Of a stretch of DNA of 57,589 bases, positions 21,581-34,100 are shown piece by piece. Both the position numbers and the translations under genes were made by a program. Under the pieces are notes generated by a model that was not told the origin of the DNA, searched no databases, and saw only the letters and a list, made by a program, of their open reading frames with translations. Location: positions 299,434-357,022 of the forward strand of contig FN649726.1 in the NCBI GenBank assembly GCA_000310025.1. The letters are read 5' to 3'. This DNA is from Ectocarpus siliculosus (Eukaryota > Sar > Phaeophyceae > Ectocarpales > Ectocarpaceae). The first letter of the stretch is position 1; every line of letters starts with the position of its first letter.

Positions 21581-24500
21581 CTTGCCCGTCGCACGGCAGA
21601 ACGTGGTGGATAAGTTGGCGGCTGTTGTCGACTCCGATGGAGTGTGTGTATACGTAGACGTGAAATGTGTTGTGTTGTTGGTGATGGCCCCCAGCTAAAT
21701 AGTAGGGGTTCGTGGCAGGGCGTGTAATGAAGCCCTTTGTTTGCCTTGTACTTTGGTACGGCGGGTTTTCGTAGTGTGTTTGTATAACATGTTCGGGTGT
21801 CTTGAGGGTCTTCCGAAGTCCGTCAAGAACAGGTGGGGGACAATCAAGGGTTGAGGGAAAAGTGGGTGTTTGCTTGGGACTCGCCACGAATGCTAAAGAA
21901 TGAAAAGTGGAGCTCGAGACGACTTCGTCCGTGAACGGGAAATTGACCGTGTCTACCCGTAAGTGTGGCTCGGCGTCTGTTCGCAGTAGGACTCGAACGC
22001 AAGACGTAAGTATATCTTTGCTTTGTCTTTTCTCTCCCGGTTATGTTTTTTTTTTGCCAACAGTGGATAGCCTCCCGCCGAGTTCCATGGTATTTTATTC
22101 TGGGAGAGGGTTTGTGCGGAATTCCGCCTCGGTTCGTGCGGCGTCCTCTTTTTGGCGGAAGATTCCCGCTTGCAAGACGGGATTCTTTGCCGTTTTTGTG
22201 TCACTTCATACATTCTCAGACGTTGTGTAATCTTACTGTAGTTCTCCTGCTTCGCTGTGTTCCATGCTGTTATTCAGTAAAATAGATTGTTAGCGGGTGA
22301 GGTGTTGTACTGCCTTCGAACGAATGTCGGATTTTTGGCATCCAATCGTTGAGCAACGTAAAATCTGGTCGACCTCAGCTCGCCAGACGTGGACCGCAGC
22401 CGACCACGTCGGTTGATTGTGGTAGGGTAGCTTTCGATTTTTTTGTTTCAGAAACACAACAAATTGTCATCCCATGTATCTATTCTGGGCACCAGTCTCT
22501 ACAAAATCGAAGGAAAACACGGCAGGGGGAGTAAGTAGGGGGCCTCAGGGAGAGGAACCCTTCTGTTGTGTGATCACGGATTGGAGCTACCCGACATTTA
22601 ATAACAATGCTGTGAGCGCTGATATATCAAACGATCGATGGACAATAAAAATACAGCTTCCACCTTGGGTTCACAGCGGAAGCAAAACACGAGCCGGGGT
22701 CACACAAGAGGGGTTTTACTCAGCCCTCTGAGTTTTATCTAACCCGAACACATGCTTACTGCTGTTGTACTTTATTGTCCAACTATATCGTTCGTGTGGC
22801 CGGCAATATGAGTGGCATGATTCCCCTGTCAACCAGTACCTACGGAAGTCGACCGTAGACAATTCGAAAGAGGGTCTGTTGTCACAGTTTTAGACAGATC
22901 GGCGCTTTCTGTTAAGGCTATCAACGAAGATGATACCGTGTCGTGAATGGTGATGCCTGTAGTCCATAGTAAGGCTTAAGCAGGTGCTACACTTCTGACG
23001 AACCAGATGCTGGCTGCTATGCTGAGATGAGCAGCGATCCTTTCGGAGGTGTTGGATCTTTCAGCGATTTTTTTGGTGGGGCAGTAGTCACTGAGCAACA
23101 ACGGCAAAACGATGGCGTGGGCCAAAGACCAGGCCGAGTCCGGCGGAATGGGACGGTGTGGCCCTCGTATTTTGTGATGTGCATACGGCTTAAGCACAGT
23201 ATATACGTCCAAGACGTTCAAGATCGCGATCTTTTTTCTATCTCGTTCAGACTATGCGGACCTCTTCTCTGTTGGTGGCGGTTGCGATGTTGCGATTGGT
23301 GTGCGTCCTCATGCCTCTCTGGCAGAATTCCAGTGCCAGCGCTCTAATCGAAAGAGAACCAGGGAGCCAGTCGCGAAGGTCATGCTACCACTAAATGGGA
23401 CTCTAGAGATCAAGGCGCTAAATGTACAACACGTGTTGCAAGCTGATGAGGGGGCCTTGTGACGTGCGGTGGAATAAGCCATCCACCAGGCTTATTCCGC
23501 CGCATGCTGAAACGTTTATTTTCGTTCCCGGAAAGTCTCGTTCCCCTGCACACATACATGCACACCCTTGCTGTCTCGGAAGTCGGCTCCGCCAGTACTA
23601 CTGCGGTCCCGCGTAGCACAGGAGTGTCCCAGACCTACAATGCAACACACAAGACAAGACTAATTCTACACAGGTTGCCGAAACAGCGGAAACCATGAGC
23701 TGGGCTGCAGTGATGGTGAGCGTCAGCGTGTCTCTCGGTGGCCGTTTATCCGAGTTGTTTGATCCTCTGCAAGCACCCCAAACCTGTGTATCATCTCATA
23801 TGTCCCGTGTGTGTACATTTGATCCCGCCATAATTTGCACAAAGGCATACACGATCCAGCAAGTACCTTTGGCCCTTCCCGTCCGGGAAGGTCTTTGCTA
23901 CACATGAATGATTCGAACTTCATATCTATTGACTCGCCTTATTCGACGGACTACCGTACATCAAGTTTCCGTACGCCTGCCGGTTACACGCATCGACGCG
24001 TCGGACGTACGTCCAACTGCCCGCATGCATGCACCTCCCACCTGATGTTCATATATCCGAGCATGTACCCAAACCACGCAATCCTAATCCTTTAACCCGG
24101 TTGCCGTGTTCGAACACAAGATCATGATGCCGCGTGCAGTTGAGGTTGACATGGGCCTCTCACAACATAGATGAAGTATCCAAGTCTGGAGATACTATTG
24201 TATACAGTCTACTTGTACTTCAGTACCAGTACAAAGCGAGTAGTTCTTTAAAAACTACAACCTACAATCGCTTTACCTCCAAATTCGACAAACTTTCCTT
24301 TTTTCGGCGTTTCAGCGTTACCTTGCTCAGGCTATGCCTTCCCGATTCAATTTATTTGTGTTCAAGTGCGTTTGGCAGGAACCTCATCGTACCTATGTAG
24401 TCTATTGTTCATGGTTTGTAGCCTGTGGCCAAGGTGTCAACTTCTTCCCTTCCTCGAGTAGGAAGAAGAGGTTGCCGTACAGAGGTCCGAACATTTTCTA

Positions 24501-25060
24501 TTGTCAAGACAACAATAATACATCAACGCATGGAATCTGTTGGACGACTTGCGGAAGTACCATAGATAAGGCGTACAGCCAACCTCAAAGCCTTGATACG
24601 AGAATACGATACGGAGTGTAACCCGCCCGCCAATTTATCGGCATGGGTAAGGCCGGGTACATCTACAATGATTGCCCTGTACGTATCGTCGGTAATTATC
24701 ACGCCTGTTGAAGACCAAGGCTACTTGGCTCTGCTTGTTTGTTGCTTTGTTTCCAGCACGTTTGACGGCTACTACACGCCAAGGAATGTAAGCGTCATTT
24801 TGTACTTGGAAGCGTTCGCTACAGCGCATACCACAAAATGCAACCAGGAATGAAAAGACTAGACTGAATAGTCCATAATATGGAGCAAGCGTATCAAGAT
24901 GGGATAGGTGACCTATACGGCACATCGAAACAGGTCGACCCAGGTGATGAACTGACGACATGCTTCTGCCTCCTTTTTCTCCTGATCCAAACGTCGTTCC
25001 ATGGGGTATGGCACACTTTGCACGGACATCCACGACGACGACAACAACAACAAATAAAAG
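21581..25060. other. Gene-poor stretch
   Basis: AT-richer sequence with no recognised protein. A short frame ending VREREIDRVYP at about 21909-21957 could be a final GT41 exon, but the splice is not convincing. A strong hairpin lies at 23466-23503. Upstream exons of the membrane protein at 25061 should lie in the right part, but I could not identify them. Confidence 0.45.
23466..23503. repeat. 15-bp perfect-type hairpin
   Basis: GCGGTGGAATAAGCC, an 8-base loop, then GGCTTATTCCGCCGC. Fourteen of 15 positions pair, with one G-T-type mismatch. No U-run follows and no gene is adjacent, so its role is unknown. Confidence 0.8.
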
Positions 25061-26188
25061 CTGTTTGGGAGCGGCCTCATTTTCTCGACCGGTCTGGTGT
25101 GGTTCTTCGTTCAGGCCTGGATCTTCGCGATCGAAGCGCAAACCGTATGGCTCATCATTCTCCTCACGGTCACGACCATGGTCGCGGTTGTGTCGCAGGG
25201 GTACCTGTGCGCGATTTTCGTCTCCATCCCACCGGTGAGTGAGTGCTTTCGAAGGCACAAACAGATAAGTGATTGCTGATTTTCTGTCCAAACCCCCACT
25301 ACCATGATCGACGATTGAATAACTGGAACACGGTGGAAGCTGCTGGCAGAGAACCTGCGTGAGATTAGTTTGGAGTCCTAGACGTAGAACACGGAGGGGA
25401 ATGCTGACACACTACGAACACCTTTTGGAACGTTGCGTGAAAAAACAAGCGCAAGGATTTTGAAAAAGCGAGTGCCGTCAGCGTTGGTGATCAACACCAC
25501 GTAAGTTAATCACACGCACATAGAAATAAGTGAGTTGGCTCGGCGTTACAAGCAAACACATGCTCGCGCACTTTCCCTTTCGCACGACCAAACGCTACAG
25601 TCAGGTGAAGAGGACGACCTCGTAGTTATACTGATGAGCCTTCACGATTCTCAGGCAACTGGTCGCGTTGTTTCTTATGTGAGAGCGCTGCACCGTAGTG
25701 TTAAACCTGGCCTTTAGCTTTAGTCTCCATGCGCATGACGTTCTACCAAGTCGATGTACAGCAGGCTAACTCTTGTTTAGGGGTGGACATACATGTAAAG
25801 AAGGGGTACATTCTAAGATCCCTTTTGGACGGGATGTGCACAGTTTGCAGAAGATTTACAATGGTTTTGCGATATTCGTTTCACGATAAAGTTTGGGGTC
25901 TACCGCCAATAACCCTTTCCTGAATTTTTATCGTGCCAATGTGCGGCCGCTGGCATGCATCGGATTTTGGCGGAGATGCTGACTGTTCTTGAACCGTTGC
26001 GTGTAGACTGAAACACCCTCTATCCGACCCCGCCTCCGCCTAGTACAAACCTCTTGGAGTCCGTTCAACGCGACAATTAATTAACATGACACCCTAACTC
26101 CCCCCCTGTCGTTTTCGTGCTTAATCAGGATCCCAAGCCCAGAGGGGTGACGCAAATCAACAGAGAGGTACGTGAAGAAGTGCTGTAG
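25061..26188 (+). CDS. C-terminal part of a multi-pass membrane protein
   Basis: An internal exon (25061-25234, acceptor aaaag, donor CCG|gtgagt) encodes two hydrophobic segments, LIFSTGLVWFFVQAWIFAI and VWLIILLTVTTMVAVVSQG, then YLCAIFVSIPP. Splicing in phase 0 to 26129 adds DPKPRGVTQINRE. The frame then continues REEVL to a TAG at 26186-26188, or splices again at 26167 (gtacgt). The two closely spaced transmembrane helices and short polar tail indicate an integral membrane protein with a soluble C-terminus. I do not recognise the family, and the upstream exons were not found. The region around the exon is AT-rich and non-coding, so this compact, in-phase hydrophobic exon stands out. Confidence 0.5.
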
Positions 26189-26647
26189 GATGTCAGGCGA
26201 AGAGCATCAGAGGGCCTAACACTCCCTAGCGAGAACTCAGATTGTTTTCAGACATTACATACTCAGCGACATGCAATATACTAACCTTGCAATTTAGACT
26301 TATGACACTCCGTATTCTTCGCATGGGTTTTCCAAAAACCCTGGAGCTGCTAGGGTATCTATCGCCCGTATTGCACAACAAACACGAGCCCAAGTACACG
26401 GGGTCCCAGAACCGCGCTGTAGCTGGGTGTAGGACAGGTGACTCTGTGCACAATCAATCTTGGGCTGCACAGCTCTACGATGAAAAACACAGGGGTGGCT
26501 AAGTTTCGAGCCAAACAAGGCGCACATGGGTCCTAACCAGGGTTAGGATTTGCGAATGAGCCTCGTGCACTTTATAAGTAATCAGAATTGGACCCCTTTT
26601 TGATGTTTCTCCTTGAGCACTCTACTTCGCAGCAATAGCTAAACCAC
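26189..26647. other. Intergenic
   Basis: No gene seen. It separates the membrane-protein fragment from the RING gene and probably carries the latter's promoter and 5' UTR. Confidence 0.4.
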
Positions 26648-28678
26648 ATGCAAAATGTTTTCGTCCAACGTGTGTCATTCTTGGTAAGAGGGTCCGCGCG
26701 GCCTCCGCACACCACCACCACCAACGGTGCAAATGGGAGGCAGAAGTGCCCAATGAACTACGGGACAAAACGAAGTGTTGGGCGACAAAGCAGGCTAATC
26801 CCTCATTTCCGTGAGCCAATCCGTTCATGCGACCTACCCCACTCTCCATCTGTTGCCACCGCCGCTGAACCCCCCTCCCTCCCCCGCTCGCAGGCTTTCG
26901 CTTCATTCCCCTTCGACGCCACCGCCAGCCTCGTCCGTCGGAAGGGGTCCGGCACAAGGCCACCGGTCGGCTGGGAGGTAAAGTCTTCCCAGCAGCTCGC
27001 CGCCTCGCTTCGCCACCCCGACCCTGGAGCCCCCGGCACCACCACACCCTTCGGCCGCGATGCCGCCGCCGATTGCCAAGCAGGTGCCCTAGTAGCGGGC
27101 CAAGCTCAGCGACGAAGCGGCGGCGGCGACATCGCAGGCTTTAGAAAGGTTGTACCGGCGGGGGCGGGAGCGGTGGGAAGTATGGAAACCCGGGAGTGCA
27201 AGGCGGCGGCGGGGGCGGTGCGTTCGCCGAAAAGTGGCGACACGCTGCACATGTTGGCGCCGCCGTCCGATATCGGCCTGGTGGGTCGCGGTGGCGCGCG
27301 GGGCGTGTTTGGAACGGCAAGGATTGCGTCGTCGGACGCCAGGGCTGCGGCGGCTGCGGCGGCGGAGGGACAATGCGTCGAAGACGTGGTGGAGTCCGGT
27401 CACGCAGGACCGGTTCTATTGTTGGGCCGGACGAAGACGAAGCCGCTGTCGCCAGGGCCCTCCCACTCCACCCGCGGACCCCACGCGCACGGCGAGAACG
27501 GGGAGAAACATCTCGAGGGGGGGGAGTTGGGTGAGTCGCTGGGAAAGCACGACCACTTCTCAGCATGCCACAGGCATCGCCACTGTCACCGCCGCCATTT
27601 CCACCAGCACCTCAGCCAGGAGATGAAGGTTTGCAGCAGCTGGACCGGGTCGGCACAAACAGACGCACCCAGCATCGGCTCCGACGACGACAACGACGAC
27701 ACGGCCGTGCGGCTCAGGTGCGGCAGCGGTGGGTCGAACTGCTGCAGCGAAACAGCCCATGTTGACAGCAAGGCTTGCGCCAAAGGCGCAGCCGCGCTGT
27801 TTGTGACGGAGCAGCAATTGGCGACGAAGGCGGAGGCCGAGGTACTGCCGTTTTCGCCTTTGGCGGAGCGGCAGAATTCGGCGGCGGTTGTCTCTGCCGT
27901 CGTTTCCGGCGCCGACGGAAGCGCCAGGGCGAACGACGAAACCGTGGTGCGCGTGAGCGAGCTGCCGGACGTGTGCGCGATCTGCTTGGGGCAGTACGCC
28001 ACAGGGGAGGAGGTTCACGTGCTGCCCTGCCTGCACATATTTCACGCCGAGGTGATTGCTTGGCTCTCTCTGCCGGCAAGAGGAATCTTGCGTGACGTTC
28101 AGATCGCAGCAGAACATATCTACTGCTGTTGCAGAGACAGTTGCAGCTATAGGCTTCAACCGCTTTGTGGTCTCTGCAACTCACGGGAGTCGTGACCTTA
28201 GCTCGCTTTCATTAAACTTGTTGTTGGTCAATCGTCTGTACGACCCTATAACCGTTCTTCTGGTGACGACGCCACTAATGCACCAAATCTCGCTGCGCCC
28301 CCCCCCCCCCCATCAATGGACCGATCGAATCATCAGTGCCTGGACGTCTGGATCCGCGGTCACCCGTCCTGCCCTTACTGCAAGGGTGACCTGAACGTTA
28401 TCCCGCAAGAAAACAATTCGTCACACGAGACGACGGCAATATGTTATGCCTGCAGCGTGCTGTCTCGGATGGTGTCGTTCGTCGCCGGGCCCTTCGTTCG
28501 GTTTTTCCGCGGACTCTGGGAGCGGCGGCGGCAGCAGCGAGAGCAGACGGCCGAGGGTGGCGGGGACAGGGAGGCGGGAGAGGGGAACGAAGCTGCCGAA
28601 GGGGTTGTTAGGTTTGCTCCACCAGCGTTGGACTCTCCGGCAGCGACACCCGTGCCGCCATCTGTGGTGGCAGCGTGA
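26648..28678 (+). CDS. RING-H2 (C3H2C3) E3 ubiquitin ligase
   Basis: Two exons, 26648-28051 and 28337-28678 (phase 0, GAG|gtgatt and catcag|TGC), give up to 581 residues. The intron splits the RING between its second His and the following Cys. Joined, the domain reads CAICLGQYATG, VLPCLHIFHAE|CLDVWIRG and CPYCKGDL, matching C-x2-C-x(n)-C-x-H-x2-H-x2-C-x(n)-C-x2-C. This class binds two zinc ions and recruits an E2. The long N-terminal half (about 435 residues) is low-complexity, with Ala/Gly, a His-rich CHRHRHCHRRHFHQHL patch and an SDDDNDD acidic patch. Downstream is an amphipathic MVSFVAGPFVRFFRGLWER segment that may bind membrane, then an acidic/Ala tail. The start ATG is the first in frame and is unproven. 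Substrate unknown. Confidence 0.85.
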
Positions 28679-31174
28679 GATACTCGGCACACCTGTGTAA
28701 ACGGGGCGCCTTTTCTGTTTGCTCGTTCAAAGATTTCGCGATCGTTGTGATTTTTCATGTGTCCGTTTTTGTTCCAGGCGTGTGTGTGGTGTTTACATGC
28801 GTAGAGGACGCGTGAAGAACCCCCTGATGAAGACTCGCGTTGTGGTTGAACCTCTTTCAACAGCATTGCTTGCTGTTGCCTAGCTCTCTTTGGTAGACTG
28901 GACAACCGGGGAAGCGACTACAACCAGGGAGCGGTCGGTAGCTTAACTCATCCCCTGCCTAATCAATCCCAGCGGGTTGCAGCTCCCGCCATATCCCATA
29001 CCTGCTATTTCGTTTCCAAGAACAAACGTTGAGGTTCTTGTACTCAAATTCCATGGCTAATCTGCAGCCCACCCTTGGAGTTGAACACATGCAGTTACAT
29101 GGAAAACCCATCATTCGAAGCATGGATCGAAGATAGATGTGCAAAACGTCGTAGTAGCGTGACAGTTCGCCCTCGCATAAGTTTAAAATAGATGAACAGA
29201 AGGCCATCGTCGTAAACTGAGTGCGCACTACAAGTCGCGTACATGGTCAGGATACAATCCAGTCGTCGGCCCGACAGAAGACGAAGAACCTCGTAGAGAA
29301 CAATGTGGCGCAAGATGCTGCACTGAACCGATCGTGCCACATTGGCGGAACAAGAACCTCACACCAGCACACCAAGGGCAAACTGAAAAACAAAACCGCC
29401 TCGATTAATATATCTGATAGTGGAAAACCGATGGTGGTGACATGTACGATGGTCTACGGTATATACTTACGACGGCAGATGCCCCAACATGCAAAGTAGA
29501 CAAAGAACGGGAATTAGTGTCACGTACAAAGGAACACAGGGATCGACGGAAACTAATTATTCACATATTTCCTCGCAATTTCAAGTACCATGGATACGCT
29601 GGGAGCCAAACCACGCTCAGACTCAGGCACCGAAGAAATCGAAGACGGAAAGACAGAAAGTAATCCGCAAAGAAGGGTAGGTACTGCAGAGGAGGCCGCA
29701 AACATGACTTCGCCGGTCCCCAAAATAGGACACATGGCTCAAGTAACGCTGCATGGCCTCCGGGCCTGTGGCTCCTCCGTCCAAGCTCCGTGGCGCTTGC
29801 TGAAGATACGTATGCAGAACTGGAGAAGACAAGGTTGGAAGAGTGGGTTTGTCGGGTAGGTGTGAGCGGGCCCGATAGTTCTCTTGGGTAAAGGGCATTC
29901 GTTCGCAACCACGAATAAGATCGATCGGTGTTCGTTCTTAAACTTTTCGATCATCGCACAACAAACGAGAATGAATGCAACACATCAGTGTGCGGACCGA
30001 ACCGTGTGATTACAATTGGTAGCGTGGTGTGTACTACAGCAGGAAGCTTAGGCGCAGGTAAAGGGCAGAGTGGCAACACGCGAAAAATTTTTTAAGGCTG
30101 AGGGTGATATTCTCGCGTTTCGTAAACGATCGTACCACGCTTTGTAGAAGACAACGCAATGAATGTCCAAAACACAGGGTATAGCCTAGAGCCTACAGAC
30201 CATCACGGAACAGAGGGCACAAAGACGATGATCGTGGGAAGCGACGTTCACGAGGGATGACACTACGACTTGCCTGGGGAGAGGTGGAACAGAGACCACG
30301 ACACGCCTGGCGCCCCGAGAAAGACGGCTTCCGAGGAAGAATGTGCTCCAAGGAACAGAGCCAGACATTCACCACTCACTCACATCCGAATCCAGCGCGG
30401 ATGGGACCGAGGCTCTTCTTTTTGAGAAGAGGTGCGTCGCTCAGAACCGCAGGATTCATTCCTATCGGTATGCCTGCTAGCCGACACACAACAAACTGCA
30501 CAAGAGAGCTCTGGCAGCCCCAGTCGGGCTTTCCTACAGGAGGAGTTCGGGGGCTGCCAGCTCTCTGCTCTGTTTCATGTGAGTAGACGGGATAGATCAT
30601 GTTTGCGGGAGGATACAGAGTCCTGTGCGCTTAGGCAGGGACTGTAAACTTCGTCCAATCACAGCGCTTCAATTGTTATTCTTGATGTGTCGAAACGTCG
30701 AAACACGGGAAACCAGCCAGTTTTCATCTCCACGTCTCAACTCTCCACTCACTAAAAGACTTTAGCACATCCCTTTATAACTGTGATTGTATCACGAACG
30801 AGTACTCTTTCTATGAGTTTTATGCATATATGCATATATGCATATGTATATTTTCTAGAAAAAATATGATGCTTCTCGGCACGACGAGACGGAGAGCCGT
30901 AACAGCAGTCGGGTAAATTACACCCCGGGCATCGGGCAAATGTAAGAATAAAAAAAAAAAGGTCCAGTCATGCGGTCCGATGCCGTTGTTCTCGATGCCG
31001 ATATTCGCCGAAACACAAACGCTCGTCCATTTCACTCTGTCTCGACCACCCCACCACAACAAACAACCACCGCACCACCGCACCCGCTTCACCTCTGCTG
31101 CGCATCTGCCGCGCCGCTTATTTTTAACAATTAGCTTCTTGAAGAGGTTCCTGCTCCCGTCCGCTTCGACGAAG
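28679..31174. other. Intergenic
   Basis: No supported gene. Contents seen: an imperfect long hairpin (30496-30566), an AT palindromic microsatellite of TATGCA units (30824-30849), and scattered short frames without motifs. The 195 bases before 31175 are open in the MsrB frame (see MsrB). Confidence 0.45.
30496..30566. repeat. Imperfect hairpin, about 18-bp stem
   Basis: AGAGAGCTCTGGCAGCCCC on the left and GGGGGCTGCCAGCTCTCT on the right pair with one bulge around a spacer of about 27-30 bases. It resembles a small foldback or a hairpin-RNA precursor, and nothing else is recognisable nearby. Confidence 0.7.
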
Positions 31175-34100
31175 ATGCCGGACAAGTACCCTGCCCCTGA
31201 CTCCTTCGAGGTGGCGAAGACGGACGCTGAGTGGGCGGCCGAGCTCACGCCCGCGGAGTACAACGTGATCCGCAACAAGGTGCGCTGCTGAAGAGGGCCG
31301 TATGCACCGTTCACGTGAATCAGCAGAGAGAACTTGTTTGAATCAGACTTCTTGCGTACAGGGACCAGCTGACAGAGACAGAGTTGCAGCGAGCGGCGCA
31401 ATACGGAGCGATACGTCGCGTATCCTCCTCACCCACGTATGAAGCAGGATGTACGGTGCGTATGAGGCAGGATCGTGTACGGTACCAGCAGCGTGTGATG
31501 ACCATCCCTGTCCCCTAACAAGCATTGAATCGTGTCGCAGGACATGTATTCAACACAGCTGTACACCACGCCCCTTCAAGAAAACATGTAAAAACGTCAG
31601 TTAGTTGAAGTTGACGTCAATGGTCTGAATGAGCAGCTTGCGCGTGCTGCTGTGCTGTGTTTCGTCGACTGCTGTTTTTGTGCCAGTCTACACACACCCA
31701 TGGGGTAGACTATATATTTGACGCCAGTCGGGGTCGCACACCCACAGCCTGCTGTTAGTGGGTGTTCGGGGTTACCCACGTATGTAGAAACCGTCGGGAA
31801 CACCGTCTGCCTCCACGTTGATTCGCCTCTACACCAGTATATTCTGCCGCTGTTGCTTGTACATACGTCGCGTAAGATACCACACCCCTCGGACCAAGCT
31901 GCATGTACAATGGGGGGCCCTCTATGGTGTCGGGGTTTGTCCCGAGATTACTATACCGAACACCGGCGCTTTTCAGAGTACAGAACGACTTGGTTGGGGG
32001 TAGGGTTAGGGTTAGGGTTAGGGTTAGGGATAGGGTGTGCGTTAGGGATAGGGTGTGCGAGCCGAAAACACGGGCACTATACCGGGCACGGACACTATTC
32101 AACCGGCACTGTAGAGGGCCCCCCATGGTAGGGATGTAGTGCCCCGTGTTAATTCCCATCGCTGTGCTTGTCACGACGTACGCGCTACGTTGCAGGGCAC
32201 GGAGAGAGCGACCACCGGCGAGTACGACAAGTTCTACCCCGAGAAGCATGAAGGGTTCTTCGTCTGCAAGGCTTGCAAGAACCCGCTTTACTCCGCCGAG
32301 TCCAAGTTTAAGAGGTAAGCGGGGATTGCTGCTTTTACCTGTCCTCGCAGATGCCGCTACTGCTGCTGTAGACTAGGTTTGCCTACTGCTGTAGTATGGA
32401 CTGGTGTGTGTGTACAAAATGAATGTCGCAACTTTTATCCGTCTATGGCGTGCAGAGACCCCTCGAATGGCCATTGAACACGTGCGTTTGCGGCACAAAT
32501 TTACCTGTTAACACGGCTACCTTACAACATGTTGTGATAATTATAGTGCTACGTTGAGAGGTGCCAGTGTACCGGCTCCTCTTCAACCATGGTACACTCC
32601 AACATATCATGTGATAATCAACTCCTCCTGACCCTCTGCCTTCTGCCCTCCGTTCCCCCCCCCCCGCGCAATTTCCCGTTTTGACAGTGGATGCGGCTGG
32701 CCGGCTTTCGACAAGTGTTTCAAAGGGTGAGGGGTCGTGGGGGGAATACATAGACAGTGTGGCTTGAGTGCCGTCTACGTATAGGGCCGATGAAATGGCT
32801 ACACCGTTAAAGTAGGAAGTGCTTCTCGCCTTTCTCTCGTCAACAACCACAAGAACCTTTTTTCCCACACGGGGGCGCGCTTTTGTTGGCGGTGTTGGTT
32901 TTGGAAGCACTGCTGTTGCATCGTTCCGTTACAGCTCAACGCGCTCACTAGGAGTGTGGTGTATCAACGAGAGCTCTCTCTGCCACGGCACGAGATCACT
33001 CCACTCCCACGCCCACTCGCTCTTGCTGTCCCTGCAACGCTATCTCAACGCCGTGTGGCTTGTCCGTTCGTGTGTTCGTCCAACTGGTTTCATCTGGCTC
33101 TTCCCCTCTAGGGCCGTGGTAACTAACACCGACAACGCTTATGGGATGCAGCGGGTGGAAATCGTTTGCGCAAAGTGCGGGGGGCACCTTGGGCACGTGG
33201 TGAGTTTTTTTCCTCCTTCCTTAGTCTTGTGTTTCTTCTTCCCCTTCCTTTTTTTTTCGGTTGGTTTCTTCGGCACAGCAGTAAAAGGTTAGTTTCCCCC
33301 GGTGTCCTTTGGTCATCGCCCTCGTGACACCTTTTCCTTCCGCAAGCATGTGTACCGTATTGTTTCTGGCACGATGCGAATGGCTGTGCCTTGTCGATTT
33401 GTTGTCAGAGTGCGCGCGTTTCCACGACAAGTTGCCGCACGAGCGACGATTGAATCTTCCAGTCAACCAGAGATACTGTAGCTGCGCATCGCTCGCTAAA
33501 CTGCTATTCGTATAACTCGGCGTGCCCACCCAGCAGTCCCTAGAATATTTGCAAGTGCAAACATGCTGCTATCGTTCCCGCGCCAGACAAATGAACGGTT
33601 CTCGTGTGCGCTTGCATCACACAAGTGTGGCTCGACAACCACACGATCCCATTCACCCCCCAACGACAACGGCGTGGTAAGCCAGGTGCGCCTGTCTTTA
33701 CGTCGCAGTCACGACCCCCCCCCCCCCCCCCCCCAACCCGACGCCCCGGGACTTTTTTTTTTGTTTTTGGGGCCTTTATGGGGGTTGGGGGGGAGGGGGG
33801 GAAGGCCACCCAAGGGGGGAACCGGGTTTAAAGCGCCCGCGCCCAGTTTTTAAAGGGGCCCCCCCCCAAAGGCCCCCGGGGGGAAAAAGTTTTTTTTTCA
33901 AAAAAAAAAAAGGGGGGTTTTTTTGGGGAAAAAAACCGGGGGGGCCCTTAAAAAAAAACCGAGTTTGATTAAAAAAATTTTTGGGGTTTGGGGGCCCCCC
34001 CCTTTGGAAAAATGGGCGGGTCCGGGGGGAAGGGGGAAACCCATTCGGAACCCCGGNNNNNNNNNNNNNNNNNNNNNNNNNNNNNNNNNNNNNNNNNNNN

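Noticed and set aside
31996-32058. True chromosome end
   Set aside because: The tract is only about 60 bases, sits inside a small inverted-repeat element in an intron, and has genes on both sides.
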